In this document: in pieces, positions 62,302 through 64,000 of the stretch
Layout: each line of letters opens with the position of its first letter
Numbering within the stretch: the first letter of the stretch is position 1
NCBI RefSeq assembly: GCF_026262505.1
Contig: NC_067204.1
Span: 20,305,300-20,369,299, forward strand
DNA from: Trichomonas vaginalis G3
Taxonomy: Eukaryota > Parabasalia > Trichomonadida > Trichomonadidae
Length of the DNA: 64,000 nucleotides
Direction of reading: 5' to 3'
Translations under genes and position numbers: made by a program
Notes under the pieces: generated by a model
What the model was told of the DNA's origin: nothing
Databases searched by the model: none
What the model saw: only the letters and a program-made list of their open reading frames with translations

Positions 62302-63252
62302 TTATTTTGCGTGGCGTAATGAATCCATTAGGCTATGATTTTCTACAAATACAAAAGGTGCGCCACCAATATCAATAATATCCTTATCATGAAGCCTAAC
62401 AATAGATCCTTTCTTGAATATTGAACCATTAACTATAACTATGGCTCCAAGGCATTCAATGTAGAATCTAAGGTCTGTGCAAAGCTTAATTGCGCAATGG
62501 CGTCTTGAAATACTTTGTAAATTCAAATAAGCAAGATCTACGTCAGGTTTGCATTTTGGAGATGCTCTTCCGAATACTACGTTTGTAGATTCAATTAAAC
62601 GAACATCTGTTCCACCAACTAAAACTGCGAATGATTTCTTTGTCCATTTTCCTTCAACTTTTGAAGTAATGACATCGAAAGATAAACCTTTAGTTTGTTC
62701 TTCTTGTTTGAGAAGATTATCTGTTTCTGATTTTATAAATTCAGTTACATCTTTAACAGGATCTTCTGAACCTGGGAAAGCAACTAAATCATGGTTATCA
62801 ACAAATTTGTATATCTCGTCTTGATATTGACGCCATATGGCATTTTGTGATTCTATTGAACTTTGCTCTTTTTGACGTAATTTTTCGTCCATTGTGGTAA
62901 TTGCTGTTGCTGTTCTTGACGGATGAAACATTGATGGGAATCTTTCGAGGAATGTTGTTGGAATGCAACGCTTGTTTTGATGACATAAACGAACTAAATT
63001 GTACGTTTCGAGTGTAGTCCATGGAACTGGACGATATGACAAAATATCATTATGGCTTTCATGGTTGACTCTTTCTGTTAGCTCTGGATCGTTCATAATA
63101 ACTGTAAACCTTTCAACGATTTCAGAAGGAGATCTGTTTGGTAAAGCTGCTGCTTGTTTAGAAAACTCGCTGAATGGGCATGATAAAACAAGCCAAACTA
63201 CTAATGTATCTTCTGATGCAGACCATGGCTGAGTGTTTTTTGATTTATCCAT
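62302..63252 (-). CDS. FHA-domain protein, MCRS1-like
   Basis: 316 residues. The N-terminal part (about 8-120) has two SANT/Myb-like helices sets (PWSASEDTLVVWLVL; VPWTTLETYNLVRLC) similar to the N-terminal region of microspherule protein 1. A helical linker follows. The FHA domain (about 222-305) has VVFGRASP, LQSISRRHCAI and NGSIFKKGS, keeping the Arg and Ser-Arg-Arg-His phosphothreonine contacts. In other eukaryotes MCRS1 is part of the INO80 and NSL chromatin complexes, so a nuclear chromatin role is a good guess. It shares a short bidirectional promoter with the next gene. Confidence 0.8.
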   Translation of the reverse strand: MDKSKNTQPWSASEDTLVVWLVLSCPFSEFSKQAAALPNRSPSEIVERFTVIMNDPELTERVNHESHNDILSYRPVPWTTLETYNLVRLCHQNKRCIPTTFLERFPSMFHPSRTATAITTMDEKLRQKEQSSIESQNAIWRQYQDEIYKFVDNHDLVAFPGSEDPVKDVTEFIKSETDNLLKQEEQTKGLSFDVITSKVEGKWTKKSFAVLVGGTDVRLIESTNVVFGRASPKCKPDVDLAYLNLQSISRRHCAIKLCTDLRFYIECLGAIVIVNGSIFKKGSIVRLHDKDIIDIGGAPFVFVENHSLMDSLRHAK

Positions 63253-63298
63253 TCTGAGTATAAATTAGGAAGAGAAAAAGTGACAATATTTAAAAAAA
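63253..63298. promoter_or_regulatory. Bidirectional promoter with AAAAAGTGACAA
   Basis: Only 46 bp separate the divergent start codons. AAAAAGTGACAA (63275-63286) lies in the middle and points to the plus-strand gene at 63299. One motif may serve both directions. Confidence 0.5.
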
Positions 63299-63565
63299 AT
63301 GCTCCTTTTCTGGATTTTTTCATTAGTAAAGGCTGAACTTCCTGATGATTCCCTAGGGGAGCATGTATCATTCTCGTCAACTGGTGCACATCCAATAGCT
63401 ATGATTATAATGTTTTTATCATTAGCTTTATTATTAGGCTTCTACGGATATCATTTACGACGAATTATGAAAGAAATTACAACTGTATCTCCAATGTTTG
63501 ATATTGCAGAAACAGAAACAAAGATGGAATTTACTATTGCCGAACGTGGTACAGAAGAGAAATAA
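63299..63565 (+). CDS. Small type I membrane protein, unknown function
   Basis: 88 residues. A signal peptide (MLLFWIFSLVKAE) is followed by a short luminal part with an acidic start, one membrane helix (about 32-50, AMIIMFLSLALLLGFYGY) and a cytosolic tail with RRIMKE and acidic residues. A tiny ER/Golgi-type membrane protein is the best description. No family is recognised. The promoter motif and the good start context support a real gene. Confidence 0.65.
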   Translation: MLLFWIFSLVKAELPDDSLGEHVSFSSTGAHPIAMIIMFLSLALLLGFYGYHLRRIMKEITTVSPMFDIAETETKMEFTIAERGTEEK

Positions 63566-64000
63566 ATATGTTCATTCCCAATCACATAGTCCCATAAAAT
63601 CATAGATTTTCGTGTTATTTTACAAAAATTAAAAAACAAAAACAAGATATGTTAATAAAATGTGTATTTTACAGTACCTGCTATTATTTTTGACCATAAA
63701 TATTTTAAAACAGATAGTGCTGTCTATTATTTTTCATTAATGGGAATGATTCAATATATGATTCTGAAATTTGATGTTTTAAAGAATATTTCAAAATATA
63801 TCACCATATATAACATATATTATTAAATTCTGTCATTATCTATAGTAAAAAATTCAATTATTTATCGATTGAATCCAATTCTTTTACATTAATTCACATA
63901 TAAGTAAGCTAACTCCTAGAAACGAATGAAATTATACAATGTTAATGAGGATATTCTTAATAGGTTATGAATTACCCAAATTAAAAACCAAATTCGGAAT
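63566..64000. other. AT-rich intergenic region to the right edge
   Basis: 435 bp; no gene or notable structure seen. Confidence 0.5.

Overview
The window looks like a trichomonad (Parabasalia) chromosome segment. Four things point that way: an IBP39-type initiator-binding protein at the left edge, AT-rich intron-less genes in both orientations, a trichomonad-style Pmp-like beta-helix surface protein, and a very large Polinton/Maverick element. The closest genus is Trichomonas or Tritrichomonas; the sequence alone does not decide between them.

Host region 1 (1-13007) carries an initiator-binding protein (partial), a P4 lipid flippase, a tail-anchored protein of unknown role, ribosomal protein eS6, a Pmp-like protein, a type II membrane protein with a GT61-like C-terminus, and a Ser/Thr kinase. 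Host region 2 (49048-64000) begins with about 8 kb of gene-poor, decayed DNA. That part holds a Tc1/mariner-like element with perfect 25-bp inverted ends and TA flanks, a truncated divergent actin, and an array of hairpins. A compact housekeeping cluster follows: a small membrane protein, ESCRT-II VPS25, a twinfilin-like protein, an eIF4E-family protein, a well-folded RNase P RNA, an FHA (MCRS1-like) protein and a small signal-peptide membrane protein. Three host genes share an AAAAGTGACAA motif just before the start codon, a candidate core-promoter element.

Between them (13008-49047) lies one Polinton/Maverick-family fossil of about 36 kb. It has inverted ends that finish in poly-A/poly-T tracts. 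Recognisable parts are a double-jelly-roll major capsid protein, a likely minor capsid protein, an A32-like packaging ATPase, a D5-like superfamily 3 helicase, an RVE integrase, a phage-like tail-fibre protein, two KilA-N proteins, a T5orf172 (GIY-YIG) protein, membrane-active core-type peptides and an N6-adenine DNA methyltransferase. I found no protein-primed DNA polymerase B and no Ulp1-type protease, both usual in Polintons. The element is enlarged because its integrase/fibre segment is present three times (28.8-35.5 kb, 35.56-40.15 kb, 41.6-46.5 kb). The second and third copies are heavily decayed; the left third and the first copy are mostly readable.

The strongest unexplained signal is a family of palindromic, iteron-like blocks in the accessory part of the element. 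They exist in sequence dialects in which direct repeats, the central palindrome and the outer arms change together. A second signal is a pair of hairpin minisatellites of unrelated sequence sitting in matching flanks.
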